NCBI GenBank assembly: GCA_002483365.1
Contig: DLHT01000011.1
Span: 1 to 64,000, forward strand
DNA: 64,000 nucleotides
From: Cellvibrio sp. UBA7661
GTDB lineage: Bacteria > Pseudomonadota > Gammaproteobacteria > Pseudomonadales > Cellvibrionaceae
Reading direction: 5' to 3'
The number at the start of each line of letters is the position of its first letter. Within the stretch, counting starts at the first letter, position 1. Below are positions 52,603 through 59,708 of this stretch, piece by piece. The notes beneath the pieces are model-generated. The model worked only from the letters and a program-made list of their open reading frames with translations. It did no database searches and had not been told where the DNA came from. The position numbers and the translations under genes were made by a program.

Positions 52603-55044
52603 GTGCGAAACGTGTTATTCCAGATTCACTGGTTTTTAGGTATTACTGCCGGTGTGGTATTGGCAGTTGTTGGTTTGACAGGCGCATTGATGAGTTTTGA
52701 GCGGCCAATAATGGATGCTATTAGCCCGGATATTGTTTCAGTACAGGTGGTAGGTGAACGGCTGACACCCGATGCCATTGCCGAACGTTTTCGCGCGCAG
52801 CGCGCAAATGCCCGCGTCGAACAAATCACACTGTGGCCAGAAGCAGGGCGCAGTGCATTGGTTCGTATTGCACCGCCACCGGGCGAGCGCCGTGGCGATG
52901 TGGTGTACATCAATCCTTACACCGGCGAGCTGCTGGGGAAAATCCGCGGCGAACAATTTTTTCGCACTGTGCGCTCGCTGCATCGCTGGTTATTAATTCC
53001 ATCTGAACCCGATGGAATTAATATTGGTCGCCAAATTACCGGCTTCAGTGCACTCGCATTGGTTTTTTTTGCGTTGTCTGGATTGTATTTACGCTGGCCG
53101 CGCCGCGCGTTGAATTGGCGCAATTGGTTTCGCATCGATTTTAGTTTAAAAGGGCGCAATTTTTATTGGGCATTGCACTCTGTAATTGGCACCTGGGTGT
53201 TAGCCGTTTATTTGTTGTTGGCATTGACGGGTCTGACATGGTCGTACAGTTGGTTTAAAAATGGTGCATCGGTTTTATTAACCGGTGAGCCCGTGCAAGA
53301 ACGCCGTGGCTTTGGTGGGCCCGGTGGCGGTATGGCGGGGCGAGAAGGGCGCGGTGGCATGGGTGATTTGCATCAAGAGCATTCAACTTCGGTTGCTGTT
53401 GATACTGTGTGGAAAAATTTTACAAGTAGAACCAGCAGTAATTTTAAATTTGCGAGTATCAGTTTCCCCCGTTCGGAAAAAGAGCCAGTCACCATTAACT
53501 ATGTCACGCCCGATGCAACTAATGACCGGCAGCGCAGTGTAATGAGTTTCAACGCGCTAACAGGCGAGTTGGTGAGCGATCAACCCTATACACCTCTTGA
53601 ACCGCTCGGCAAGCGTATCATGCAGGGTATCTATGAGCTGCATACAGGAGAATGGTTTGGTACTACCGGAATAATCATTAATATGATTGCATCGTTGTTG
53701 ATGCCACTGTTCACCATCACCGGATTCTTGTTGTATTTAGATCGTCGCAAAAAAAAGCGAAACAGTAAAAATGCCGCTGCAGGTGTTGGTGTTGTGCATA
53801 CAGATGCTGACTACTGGATTGTGTATGCAAGCCAAACTGGCACTGCGGAACAGCTTGCATGGAATACGGCAACGATTTTGCAATCGGGTGGTATCAAAGC
53901 CAGTGTAAAAAATATTGCTGCGCTGGATAAAGCCACGCTTGAATCAGCGAAGAAAATATTGTTTCTGGTTTCCACTTTTGGTGAGGGCGAAGCGCCGGAT
54001 GCTGCGCGTGCCTTTGTGCGAAAATTTTTGAAATCATCGTCACGATCGTCATTGGCGTTATCGCAATTACAATTCGCAATTTTGGGGCTGGGAGACAAAC
54101 GCTACAGGGATTATTGCGCGTTCGCTGCACAAATCGAATCCTGGTTGTTATCAAATGGTGCAAGCCCGATTTTTGCGCGTATTGATGTTGATAACGGTAA
54201 TGAACAGAGCATCCACCAATGGCAACAACAGGTTGCTGAGTTGAGCGGAGCGAAAAACGTTACTGCTTGGGCAGCGCCTGAATATGAATGCTGGCGATTG
54301 CAGTCGCGCGAATTATTAAATGCAGGCAGTGTGGGCGCGAGCGTTTATCGCGTGAGTTTACAGCCATCCAACCCGGGTAATACTCACTGGCAAGCGGGCG
54401 ATATTTTGGAAATCAAACCGTACAACAATTGTGAATTGCCGCACCGCGAGTATTCCATTGCATCGCTTCCAACGGATGGTGTTGTTGATTTGGTTGTGCG
54501 TCAGGCGTTTAACGAGAAGGGTGAATTGGGTTTGGGTTCCGGCTGGTTAACAGCGCAGGCAGAAGAGGGCAGTGAGATTCTGGCGCGCATCCGTGTGAAT
54601 CCATCGTTCCATGCCCCACAATCCGATAGCCCTGTGAGTGATATCCCTATGATTTGTATCGGTGCGGGCACGGGTATCGCTGGATTGCGTGCACATCTGC
54701 ATGAGCGCTACTTAAAAGACCAGCAGCACAATTGGCTTATCTTTGGTGAGCGCCAACGCAACAACGACCGCCTTTTTGCGAATGAGTTGGATGTCTGGAA
54801 GGCATCAGGTTTCCTCACCGAATTTGACGAGGTTTATTCGCGTGATGGTGAAGGTTATGTCCAGGATGTGCTGCGCACCAAGCAACAACAATTGAGCGAA
54901 TGGTTGGATCGCGGTGCTGTTATTTATGTCTGCGGGAGCATGGCGATGGGTGCAGGTGTGCAGCAAGTATTGCTCGACATATTAGGTGAAACCGGATTGC
55001 AACAATTGATCGATAGCCGGCGTTACTGTCGTGATATTTATTAA
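52603..55044 (+). CDS. PepSY membrane protein fused to flavodoxin-FNR reductase
   Basis: 813 residues. The first part (1-390) has PepSY_TM architecture: four membrane helices, conserved His residues (RSLHRWLL, WALHSVIGTW) that may bind haem, and a Gly/Arg-rich loop near 245. A flavodoxin-like domain begins at YWIVYASQTGTAEQLAW (about residue 405). An FAD/NADPH reductase part follows (PHREYSIASLPTDG, ICIGAGTGIAGLRAHL, YVCGSMAMGAGVQQVL). It resembles sulfite reductase flavoprotein fused to PiuB. It probably moves NADPH electrons across the inner membrane to ferric siderophore. The GTG start has GGGGAT upstream. It ends the macA-macB-tolC gene group. Confidence 0.9.
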   Translation: MRNVLFQIHWFLGITAGVVLAVVGLTGALMSFERPIMDAISPDIVSVQVVGERLTPDAIAERFRAQRANARVEQITLWPEAGRSALVRIAPPPGERRGDVVYINPYTGELLGKIRGEQFFRTVRSLHRWLLIPSEPDGINIGRQITGFSALALVFFALSGLYLRWPRRALNWRNWFRIDFSLKGRNFYWALHSVIGTWVLAVYLLLALTGLTWSYSWFKNGASVLLTGEPVQERRGFGGPGGGMAGREGRGGMGDLHQEHSTSVAVDTVWKNFTSRTSSNFKFASISFPRSEKEPVTINYVTPDATNDRQRSVMSFNALTGELVSDQPYTPLEPLGKRIMQGIYELHTGEWFGTTGIIINMIASLLMPLFTITGFLLYLDRRKKKRNSKNAAAGVGVVHTDADYWIVYASQTGTAEQLAWNTATILQSGGIKASVKNIAALDKATLESAKKILFLVSTFGEGEAPDAARAFVRKFLKSSSRSSLALSQLQFAILGLGDKRYRDYCAFAAQIESWLLSNGASPIFARIDVDNGNEQSIHQWQQQVAELSGAKNVTAWAAPEYECWRLQSRELLNAGSVGASVYRVSLQPSNPGNTHWQAGDILEIKPYNNCELPHREYSIASLPTDGVVDLVVRQAFNEKGELGLGSGWLTAQAEEGSEILARIRVNPSFHAPQSDSPVSDIPMICIGAGTGIAGLRAHLHERYLKDQQHNWLIFGERQRNNDRLFANELDVWKASGFLTEFDEVYSRDGEGYVQDVLRTKQQQLSEWLDRGAVIYVCGSMAMGAGVQQVLLDILGETGLQQLIDSRRYCRDIY

Positions 55045-55071
55045 TTGCTTTGGGTGATCGCGCGCGCAAGG

Positions 55072-55101
55072 TTGCCTCGGCTTCCCCAAGTCCCCTATAC
55101 T
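55072..55101 (+). promoter_or_regulatory. thrS promoter
   Basis: TTGCCT (55072-55077), an 18-bp spacer and TATACT (55096-55101). The transcript would start near 55108 and carry both leader hairpins. Confidence 0.6.
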
Positions 55102-55114
55102 CGCCAGCCGTTAC

Positions 55115-55148
55115 AAGCCCCGCACACTCGTAAGTGCGGGCTTTTTTT
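55115..55148 (+). terminator. thrS leader hairpin 1 (terminator-like, CGU loop)
   Basis: A stem of about 10 bp (AAGCCC..CGCAC with GTGCGGGCTT, one bulged base) and seven T. The 8-nt loop ACTCGTAA (55126-55133) contains the seven bases of a tRNA-Thr(CGU) anticodon loop, with U33, CGU and A37 in place. It may act as terminator for the upstream gene, as thrS attenuator, or as the second ThrRS-binding arm. Confidence 0.8.
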
Positions 55149-55173
55149 GTTTGCGACTCCCGCTTTTTATCAC

Positions 55174-55194
55174 GTGACCTTTGGTAGGGGTCAC
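55174..55194 (+). promoter_or_regulatory. thrS leader hairpin 2 mimicking the tRNA-Thr(GGU) anticodon arm
   Basis: A 6-bp stem GTGACC/GGTCAC plus one wobble pair closes a 7-nt loop TTGGTAG (55181-55187): U33, anticodon GGU and A37 in the right places. It ends 18 bases before the thrS ATG, next to the ribosome site GAGG. E. coli ThrRS represses its own mRNA by binding just such a leader arm, so this is a predicted ThrRS operator. Confidence 0.75.
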
Positions 55195-55212
55195 CACTGA
55201 CTGAGGTTTATC

Positions 55213-57162
55213 ATGCCTGTAATTACGCTTCCCGACGGTTCCAAACGTCCTTTCGAAAACCCCGTTAGTGTCTATGAAGTTGCTGCTTCTATCGGCGCTG
55301 GTTTGGCCAAGGCTACTTTAGGTGGTCGCGTCTATTTAAGTGGTGATACCACAGGCCAACGTGTCGATGCGCATGACTTGATCGCTGAAGATGCGAGCCT
55401 GGTTATTTTCACCCCGAAAGACGAAGATGGTTTGGAAATCATCCGCCACTCCTGTGCACACTTGCTAGGTCATGCAATTAAACAGCTGTTCCCCGATGTG
55501 AAAATGGCTATCGGTCCAACCATCGATAACGGCTTTTATTACGACATCGACCTTGAGCATAAGCTGACCGACGAGGATATTGCCCGTTTGGAAGCGCGCA
55601 TGTTGGAATTGGCAAAAACCGAATACGACGTCGTGAAAAAGAAAGTCAGCTGGCAAGAAGCCTATGACGTTTTCACCGCGCGCGGAGAGACGTACAAGCT
55701 GGAGATCCTGGATCGCGACGTGCCGAAAGACGCAACGCCGGGTCTTTATCACCACGAAGAATATGTGGATATGTGCCGTGGCCCACACGTGCCCAATATG
55801 CGTTTCTGCCTGAACTTTAAATTGATGCGTACCTCCGGTGCCTACTGGCGCGGTGACTCCAATAATAAAATGTTACAGCGCATCTACGGCACTGCATTTG
55901 CCGATGCCAAGCAACTAAAAGCCTATTTGAATTTGCTCGAAGAAGCGGCCAAGCGCGACCATCGCAAACTGGCGAAGAAATTTGATCTATTCCATCTGCA
56001 AGATGAAGCACCGGGCATGGTGTTCTGGCACCCGAAAGGCTGGACTTTATGGCAGCAAATCGAGCAGTACATGCGTACCAAACAAAATGAGTGGGGTTAC
56101 CAAGAGGTAAAAACCCCATTAATTATGGATCGCACCTTGTGGGAGAAATCGGGCCACTGGGAAAACTATCGCGACAACATGTTTACCACTGAGTCGGAAA
56201 AACGCGATTTTGCGGTCAAGCCGATGAACTGCCCCGGCCATATCCAGATTTTTAATCATGGTTTGCGCTCGCACAAAGATTTGCCACTGCGTTTGGCAGA
56301 GTTTGGTTCTTGCCATCGCAATGAGGCATCTGGTGCGCTGCACGGCATTATGCGCGTGCGCGGTTTTGTGCAGGACGACGCTCACATTTTCTGTACTGAC
56401 GATATGGTGGTTGAAGAGGTTTCTTCCTTTAATCAGATGTTGAAATCGGTATATGACGATTTTGGTTTTACCGATATCGCCGTAAAGCTCTCCCTGCGCC
56501 CCGAAAAATATGCTGGAACCTTGGAAACCTGGAATAAAGCGGAAGAGGGATTGCGTGCTGCGTTGCGTGCAGCGGGACTGGAATGGGAAGAGTTGCCGGG
56601 TGAAGGTGCTTTCTATGGTCCGAAAATTGAATATCAAATCAAAGACGCTTTAGGTCGTTCCTGGCAGTGCGGCACTATCCAGCTTGATTACGTATTGCCT
56701 GAGCGCCTGGATGCTGAATATGTTGCTGAAGACAACGTACGTAAGCGCCCGGTTATGCTGCATCGCGCGATCCTTGGTTCCTTCGAGCGCTTCCTGGGAA
56801 TCCTGATTGAACACTATGAGGGTTCCTTCCCGGTATGGCTTGCGCCTGCGCAAGTGGCGATCATGAATATTACGGATAGTCAGGCCGATTACGTCAAATT
56901 AGTCGAAAAAACCTTGCGCGATAAGGGCATTCGCGTCATTCCGGACTTGAGAAACGAGAAGATCGGCTTTAAAATCCGCGAGCACACAATTCAGCGGGTA
57001 CCCTACCTGCTCGTCGTTGGCGACAAAGAGGTTGAAAATCAATCACTTGCAGTTCGCACAAGGGATGGACAAGATTTGGGTGTAATGACTCTGGAAGCTT
57101 TCATCGAGCACTTGACCGCCGATATAGCGCGTCGAGGCAGAAATATTTCTGCTGAAAAGTGA
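55213..57162 (+). CDS. thrS: Threonyl-tRNA synthetase
   Basis: 649 residues, a full-length class II ThrRS. A TGS domain (1-60) is followed by the editing domain with the HSCAHLLGHAIKQLFP motif (near residue 75), the catalytic core with the zinc ligand Cys in KPMNCPGHIQIF, motif 2 (RLAEFGSCHRNEASGALHG) and motif 3 (PVMLHRAILGSFERFLG), and an anticodon-binding domain from about 540. It heads the translation operon with infC, rpmI and rplT. A leader with two anticodon-like hairpins precedes it. Confidence 0.97.
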   Translation: MPVITLPDGSKRPFENPVSVYEVAASIGAGLAKATLGGRVYLSGDTTGQRVDAHDLIAEDASLVIFTPKDEDGLEIIRHSCAHLLGHAIKQLFPDVKMAIGPTIDNGFYYDIDLEHKLTDEDIARLEARMLELAKTEYDVVKKKVSWQEAYDVFTARGETYKLEILDRDVPKDATPGLYHHEEYVDMCRGPHVPNMRFCLNFKLMRTSGAYWRGDSNNKMLQRIYGTAFADAKQLKAYLNLLEEAAKRDHRKLAKKFDLFHLQDEAPGMVFWHPKGWTLWQQIEQYMRTKQNEWGYQEVKTPLIMDRTLWEKSGHWENYRDNMFTTESEKRDFAVKPMNCPGHIQIFNHGLRSHKDLPLRLAEFGSCHRNEASGALHGIMRVRGFVQDDAHIFCTDDMVVEEVSSFNQMLKSVYDDFGFTDIAVKLSLRPEKYAGTLETWNKAEEGLRAALRAAGLEWEELPGEGAFYGPKIEYQIKDALGRSWQCGTIQLDYVLPERLDAEYVAEDNVRKRPVMLHRAILGSFERFLGILIEHYEGSFPVWLAPAQVAIMNITDSQADYVKLVEKTLRDKGIRVIPDLRNEKIGFKIREHTIQRVPYLLVVGDKEVENQSLAVRTRDGQDLGVMTLEAFIEHLTADIARRGRNISAEK

Positions 57163-57230
57163 GTATTTTTACTCAGATGTAGAGAAAAGTGAGAAAGATT
57201 CGTTCCTATTAATTATTTGGAGATACAACT

Positions 57231-57779
57231 ATCAAACGAGATAACGCTCCCGCGGCCAAAGGTAATTCTAAAAAAGCGCGGATCAACGATCAGATCGAAG
57301 CCAAACAAGTTCGCTTGATCAATGCAGAAGGTGAACAGGTCGGTATTGTTAACCTGAGTGATGCACTTGCCCAAGCGCAGGCAGCAACGCTGGATTTGGT
57401 GGAGATCGTTGCTGATAGCGATCCAATAGTCTGTAAGATTATGGATTACGGCAAGCATCTGTTTGAGATCAAAAAGACCAAAGCGGCTGCCAAGAAGAAG
57501 CAAAAGCAGCAGCAAATCAAAGAAATGAAATTTCGCCCAGGGACGGAGGAAGCAGATTATCAGGTGAAATTGAAAGCCGTAATCCGCTTCCTTGAGCATG
57601 GGGACAAGGCCAAGATAACGTTAAAGTTTCGTGGCCGCGAGCTTGCCCATCAAGAGTTGGGGATGGAAATGATGCAACGCATCGAGACCGACCTTGCTGA
57701 GATGGGCACCGTAGAGCAAGCTGCCAAAATGGAAGGTAAGCAGCTCACCATGGTACTCGCTCCCAAAAAGAGAAAATAG
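57231..57779 (+). CDS. infC: Translation initiation factor IF-3 (AUC start codon)
   Basis: 182 residues if read from ATC at 57231, which lies 8 bases after the ribosome site GGAG. The protein then starts with the expected basic leader followed by KARINDQIEAKQVRLIN. The first in-frame ATG (57315) would cut off the N-terminal domain. AUU is the usual infC start in E. coli; non-AUG starts let IF-3 repress its own translation. The C-terminal domain has EMKFRPGTEEADYQVKLK and GHDKAKITLKFRGRE-like text. It lies 68 bp after thrS. Confidence 0.93.
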   Translation: MKRDNAPAAKGNSKKARINDQIEAKQVRLINAEGEQVGIVNLSDALAQAQAATLDLVEIVADSDPIVCKIMDYGKHLFEIKKTKAAAKKKQKQQQIKEMKFRPGTEEADYQVKLKAVIRFLEHGDKAKITLKFRGRELAHQELGMEMMQRIETDLAEMGTVEQAAKMEGKQLTMVLAPKKRK

Positions 57780-57840
57780 TCGGGCTTTTAGCTGCCTTGA
57801 TTATTTATATTATTTACCTAAATGTGTGGAGTTTTATCAC

Positions 57841-58038
57841 ATGGCAACCAAAGCTAAAGTACACAGTGGCGCTTCAAAGCGCTTCAAAAAGACTGGCGCG
57901 GGCTTCAAGTTCAAGCACGCTAACAAAAGCCACATCCTGACCAAAATGACCACCAAGCGTAAGCGTCAATTGCGCGGCACTAGCATCGTTGATGCAGCCG
58001 ATGTACCTCGCATTAAACGTTTGTTCCGTGCTAACTAA
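57841..58038 (+). CDS. rpmI: Ribosomal protein L35
   Basis: 65 residues, with the L35 pattern MATKAKVHSGASKRFKKTG and a KRKRQLRGTSIVDAADVPRIKRL end. It is part of the 50S subunit. The ATG at 57841 agrees with the family; an upstream GTG is not used. In E. coli L20 represses this gene through leader structure; I did not resolve that structure here. Confidence 0.97.
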   Translation: MATKAKVHSGASKRFKKTGAGFKFKHANKSHILTKMTTKRKRQLRGTSIVDAADVPRIKRLFRAN

Positions 58039-58073
58039 TAGCGCTTTTTGAGAATTTTGTAGAGGATTGAATT

Positions 58074-58433
58074 ATGGCCCGTGTTAAGCGTGGTGTAGAG
58101 GCGCGTCGTCGTCACAAGAAAGTTTTAAAAGCTGCTAAAGGTTACTACGGTGCACGTTCACGTGTATTCCGTGTTGCTAAACAAGCGGTTATCAAAGCCG
58201 GTCAATATGCTTATCGTGACCGTCGCGTTAAAAAGCGTAATTTCCGCGCTCTGTGGATCACTCGTATCAATGCCCAATCTCGTGCTGAAGGTTTGACTTA
58301 CAGCCAATTGATTGCTGGCTTGAAAAAAGCGAGCATCGTTCTCGATCGTCGTGTACTGGCCGATCTGGCTGTATATGACAAGGCAGCATTTGCTGCTGTT
58401 GTTGCGAAGGCTAAATCAGCTCTGGCTGCTTAA
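58074..58433 (+). CDS. rplT: Ribosomal protein L20
   Basis: 119 residues, with MARVKRGVEARRRHKKVLK and a globular C-terminal half that contains ALWITRINAQSRAEGLTYS. It is an early assembly protein of the 50S subunit and the operon's translational repressor in E. coli. The ribosome site AGAGGAT precedes the ATG. Two terminators follow. Confidence 0.97.
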   Translation: MARVKRGVEARRRHKKVLKAAKGYYGARSRVFRVAKQAVIKAGQYAYRDRRVKKRNFRALWITRINAQSRAEGLTYSQLIAGLKKASIVLDRRVLADLAVYDKAAFAAVVAKAKSALAA

Positions 58434-58448
58434 TCGTCCAACAACCGG

Positions 58449-58467
58449 AAACCCGAAAGGGTTTTTT
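58449..58467 (+). terminator. First terminator after rplT
   Basis: Stem AAACCC/GGGTTT with a GAAA tetraloop and six T (58449-58467). Short, but the GAAA loop and T run are typical. Confidence 0.75.
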
Positions 58468-58479
58468 GTGAACGCGATG

Positions 58480-58511
58480 AAAGGGGAAGAGCTTTGTTCT
58501 TCCCCTTTTTT
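58480..58511 (+). terminator. Second terminator after rplT
   Basis: Stem AAGGGGAAGA/TCTTCCCCTT (58481-58490 and 58498-58507) with a T run. Together the two hairpins divide the thrS-infC-rpmI-rplT part from pheST-ihfA. Confidence 0.88.
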
Positions 58512-58578
58512 CATGGGCACAATTTTATATTTACACATCAATTTTTTTAATTCATACCAAATTTAATTGGAAAAGCAG

Positions 58579-59592
58579 ATGGAAAATCTCGCTGCGCTTA
58601 CACAAGAAGCGCTCAAATTGGTTAACGATGCTCAAGATCTCGCGGTACTTGATTCCGTGCGGGTGGATTATCTTGGTAAAAATGGCAGCATTACCGCCTT
58701 GATGAAAACGCTGGGTAAATTGTCACCCGAAGAAAGACCGGCAGCGGGTGCAGAAATTAATAAAGCAAAAGATGCTGTGCAAGATGCACTGAATCTACGC
58801 AAACAATCGCTCGAGCAAGCGGCGATTGACGCAAAACTTGCAAATGAAGTGATTGATGTCACTTTACCGGGGCGTGGTCAGCACTCAGGCGGTTTGCATC
58901 CCGTTACGCGTACTTTGCAACGAATTGAAGAAATTTTTGCCGCTGTTGGTTACAGCGTTGAAGTTGGCCCGGAGATTGAGGACGACTATCATAATTTTGA
59001 AGCGCTCAATATTCCTTCACATCATCCTGCACGTGCGATGCACGATACCTTTTACGTGGACGATACCCATGTGCTGCGGACTCATACATCGCCAGTGCAA
59101 GTACGTACCATGGAAAATAAACAGCCACCGATCCGAGTGATTTGTCCCGGTCGTGTGTATCGCTGTGATTCTGACGTAACTCATTCACCGATGTTTCATC
59201 AGGTTGAAGGTTTGGTAGTTGATAAAAATATTAGCTTTGCCGATTTAAAAGGCACTATGGATCAGTTTCTCAAAGCATTTTTCGAGGCTGATGTTCCTGT
59301 GCGTTTTCGCCCATCTTATTTTCCATTCACAGAACCTTCTGCTGAGATGGACATTCAATGTACCCAGTGTCGAGGTAAAGGCTGCCGCATGTGTAAAAAC
59401 ACCGGCTGGCTTGAAGTGGGTGGTTGTGGCATGGTGCATCCTGAAGTCTTTAAATCAAGCGGCGTTGATCCGGAAACTTACACTGGTTTCGCATTTGGTA
59501 TGGGCGTAGAGCGTCTTGCAATGTTGCGTTATGGTGTTAACGATTTGCGCTTGTTTTTTGAAAACGACTTGCGTTTTTTAAAACAATTTTAA
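58579..59592 (+). CDS. pheS: Phenylalanyl-tRNA synthetase alpha subunit
   Basis: 337 residues, the usual size. An N-terminal coiled coil (residues 1-85) is followed by a class II core: GLHPVTRTLQRIEEIF, motif 2 near RVICPGRVYRCDSDVTHSPMFHQVEGLVVD, and motif 3 FAFGMGVERLAMLRYGVNDLR. It forms a 2:2 complex with PheT. ATG at 58579 begins the coiled coil as in other PheS; a TTG four codons upstream is less likely. It follows two terminators and may have its own promoter. Confidence 0.97.
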   Translation: MENLAALTQEALKLVNDAQDLAVLDSVRVDYLGKNGSITALMKTLGKLSPEERPAAGAEINKAKDAVQDALNLRKQSLEQAAIDAKLANEVIDVTLPGRGQHSGGLHPVTRTLQRIEEIFAAVGYSVEVGPEIEDDYHNFEALNIPSHHPARAMHDTFYVDDTHVLRTHTSPVQVRTMENKQPPIRVICPGRVYRCDSDVTHSPMFHQVEGLVVDKNISFADLKGTMDQFLKAFFEADVPVRFRPSYFPFTEPSAEMDIQCTQCRGKGCRMCKNTGWLEVGGCGMVHPEVFKSSGVDPETYTGFAFGMGVERLAMLRYGVNDLRLFFENDLRFLKQF

Positions 59593-59606
59593 ATTCAGAT
59601 TTAATC

Positions 59607-59696
59607 GTAGCCCGACATTTAGCGAAGCGAGAAATGCGGGAATAAAAGTTTAAAGTAGATCCAGTCCCGTATTGCGTTGCACTCCATGCGGGCTAC
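59607..59696. repeat. Dispersed palindromic repeat, copy 2
   Basis: Ends GTAGCCCG (59607-59614) and CGGGCTAC (59689-59696) are exact inverted repeats. Inside are AGCGAAGCGAGAAATGCGGG and a TGCGTTGCACTCCATGCGGG-like stretch. It shares its ends and layout with the element at 37229-37309. It fills nearly the whole pheS-pheT gap and stops 12 bp before the pheT start codon. Confidence 0.85.
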
Positions 59697-59708
59697 AGAG
59701 ACAAGAAT

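Noticed and set aside
57315..57779. infC starting at the first ATG (154 codons)
   Set aside because: It would remove the conserved start of the N-terminal domain and has no ribosome site.
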